Source: Vibrio agarilyticus (GTDB taxonomy: Bacteria > Pseudomonadota > Gammaproteobacteria > Enterobacterales > Vibrionaceae). Taken from it: a stretch of 64,000 bases of DNA. The notes beneath the pieces were generated by a model. The model was not told the DNA's origin, did not search any database, and saw nothing but the letters and a program-made list of their open reading frames with translations. The stretch lies in contig NZ_JABAIK010000001.1 of NCBI RefSeq assembly GCF_012641465.1, forward strand, positions 1 to 64,000, given 5' to 3'. How positions within the stretch are numbered: the first letter of the stretch is position 1; each line of letters starts with the position of its first letter. Below are positions 63,436 to 64,000 of the stretch, piece by piece. The translations under genes and the position numbers were made by a program.

Positions 63436-64000
63436 TGGATTTACTTGAACCCTCTGTGGTGATCATTTTAGCGCTTATTGCCTTTGTGGCTGGTTTTATC
63501 GATGCCGTCGCTGGCGGCGGCGGCATGTTAACGGTTCCGACCCTACTCTCTATCGGATTGCCACCTCACATGGCATTAGGCACCAATAAAGTGGCCGCAA
63601 CGTTTGCCTCATCTACCGCGGCTTGGGCTTATTATCGTAAACGGCTTTTTCGTCCACGTTACTGGGGCCGTGCGTTTGCAGCCACGTTTATTGGTGCCGT
63701 ATTAGGCGCCCTCGTGGTCGACCGAATTTCAACACAGTGGCTAGAAAAAGTGCTTCCGTTAATCATTCTAGCCGCGGCACTCTATACCATCTTGCATAAA
63801 ACACCGGTTAATGAAAAAGAGACGTTGCCAACCCAATGCAAAACCCTGCGCTACAAACAGATGCTACAAGGACTTTCGCTCGGGTTTTACGACGGTCTAG
63901 CAGGTCCTGGCACGGGTGCGTTTTGGACAGTAAGTTCAATGGCGTTATATCGACTCAATATTTTGCTTGCCTCTGGCCTTGCAAAAGCAATGAACTTTAC
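63436..64000 (+). CDS. TSUP-family permease (YfcA-like), partial
   Basis: 188 codons visible, open at the window end. Hydrophobic throughout, starting MDLLEPSVVIILALIAFVAG. Family signatures GFIDAVAGGGGMLTVPTLL, ALGTNKVAATFAS and GFYDGLAGPGTGAFWTV are present. TSUP proteins are predicted anion or sulfonate/sulfite exporters in the inner membrane; the substrate is unknown. GAAGAA lies about 7 nt upstream of the ATG. Confidence 0.88.

Overview
The window looks like a stretch of the main chromosome of a Vibrio species or a very close relative. This rests on gene content and order: cpoB-pal-tolBARQ-ybgC next to cydAB; ruvBA-ruvC-aspS; cmoAB; mukFEB-cmoM-elyC-torR/torD-purR-tfoY with a c-di-GMP-I riboswitch; glgCA; topA-yciN-aroA-aat-bpt-infA-clpAS-cspD; and a monomeric isocitrate dehydrogenase. 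The neighbourhood mukB to tfoY matches the order I remember from Vibrio cholerae, but I could not align it.

Layout. Positions 1-4787 are the right-hand end of an integrated island beside a tRNA-Ser(GGA) gene (4788-4875). It holds a probable IS3-type end at the window edge, a two-gene cassette (a large protein with an FGE/sulfatase-modifying-factor fold at its C terminus, and a NYN nuclease with a LOTUS-like tail), and a P4-type integrase broken by a frameshift that removes its catalytic tyrosine. From 5162 onward the window is core chromosome: a UPF0149 protein, a K+ channel and nadA (5.2-8.1 kb); the Tol-Pal envelope operon (8.6-14.0 kb); a MITE-like element; cytochrome bd oxidase (14.4-17.6 kb) with ArcA and FNR sites; Holliday-junction genes with a LexA box (18.1-20.3 kb); aspS, cmoA and cmoB (20.4-24.3 kb); a three-gene peptide-ligase-type cluster (24.6-27.9 kb); the MukBEF condensin and cmoM (28.8-36.1 kb); elyC, torR/torD, purR and tfoY (36.2-41.6 kb); a small cluster and glycogen synthesis (41.7-46.5 kb); topA through infA (47.0-53.7 kb); clpA/clpS, cspD and icd (53.8-60.1 kb); rluE, dinG and a partial TSUP transporter to the end.

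Several functional sets are complete or nearly so. CmoA, CmoB and CmoM together make the wobble uridine modification cmo5U/mcmo5U. Aat, Bpt, ClpS and ClpA form the bacterial N-degron pathway within about 4.5 kb. The Tol-Pal set is intact. Respiratory control appears as FNR and ArcA sites before cydA.

A dispersed imperfect palindromic repeat family (ends like TATACCCAAG...CTTGGGTATA) occurs at least 13 times between genes. Two near-identical long copies lie in opposite orientation at 8.2 and 38.1 kb. Several copies abut or supply the stop codons of neighbouring genes. The best candidate for something undescribed is the two-gene FGE-fold/NYN cassette on the tRNA-Ser island.
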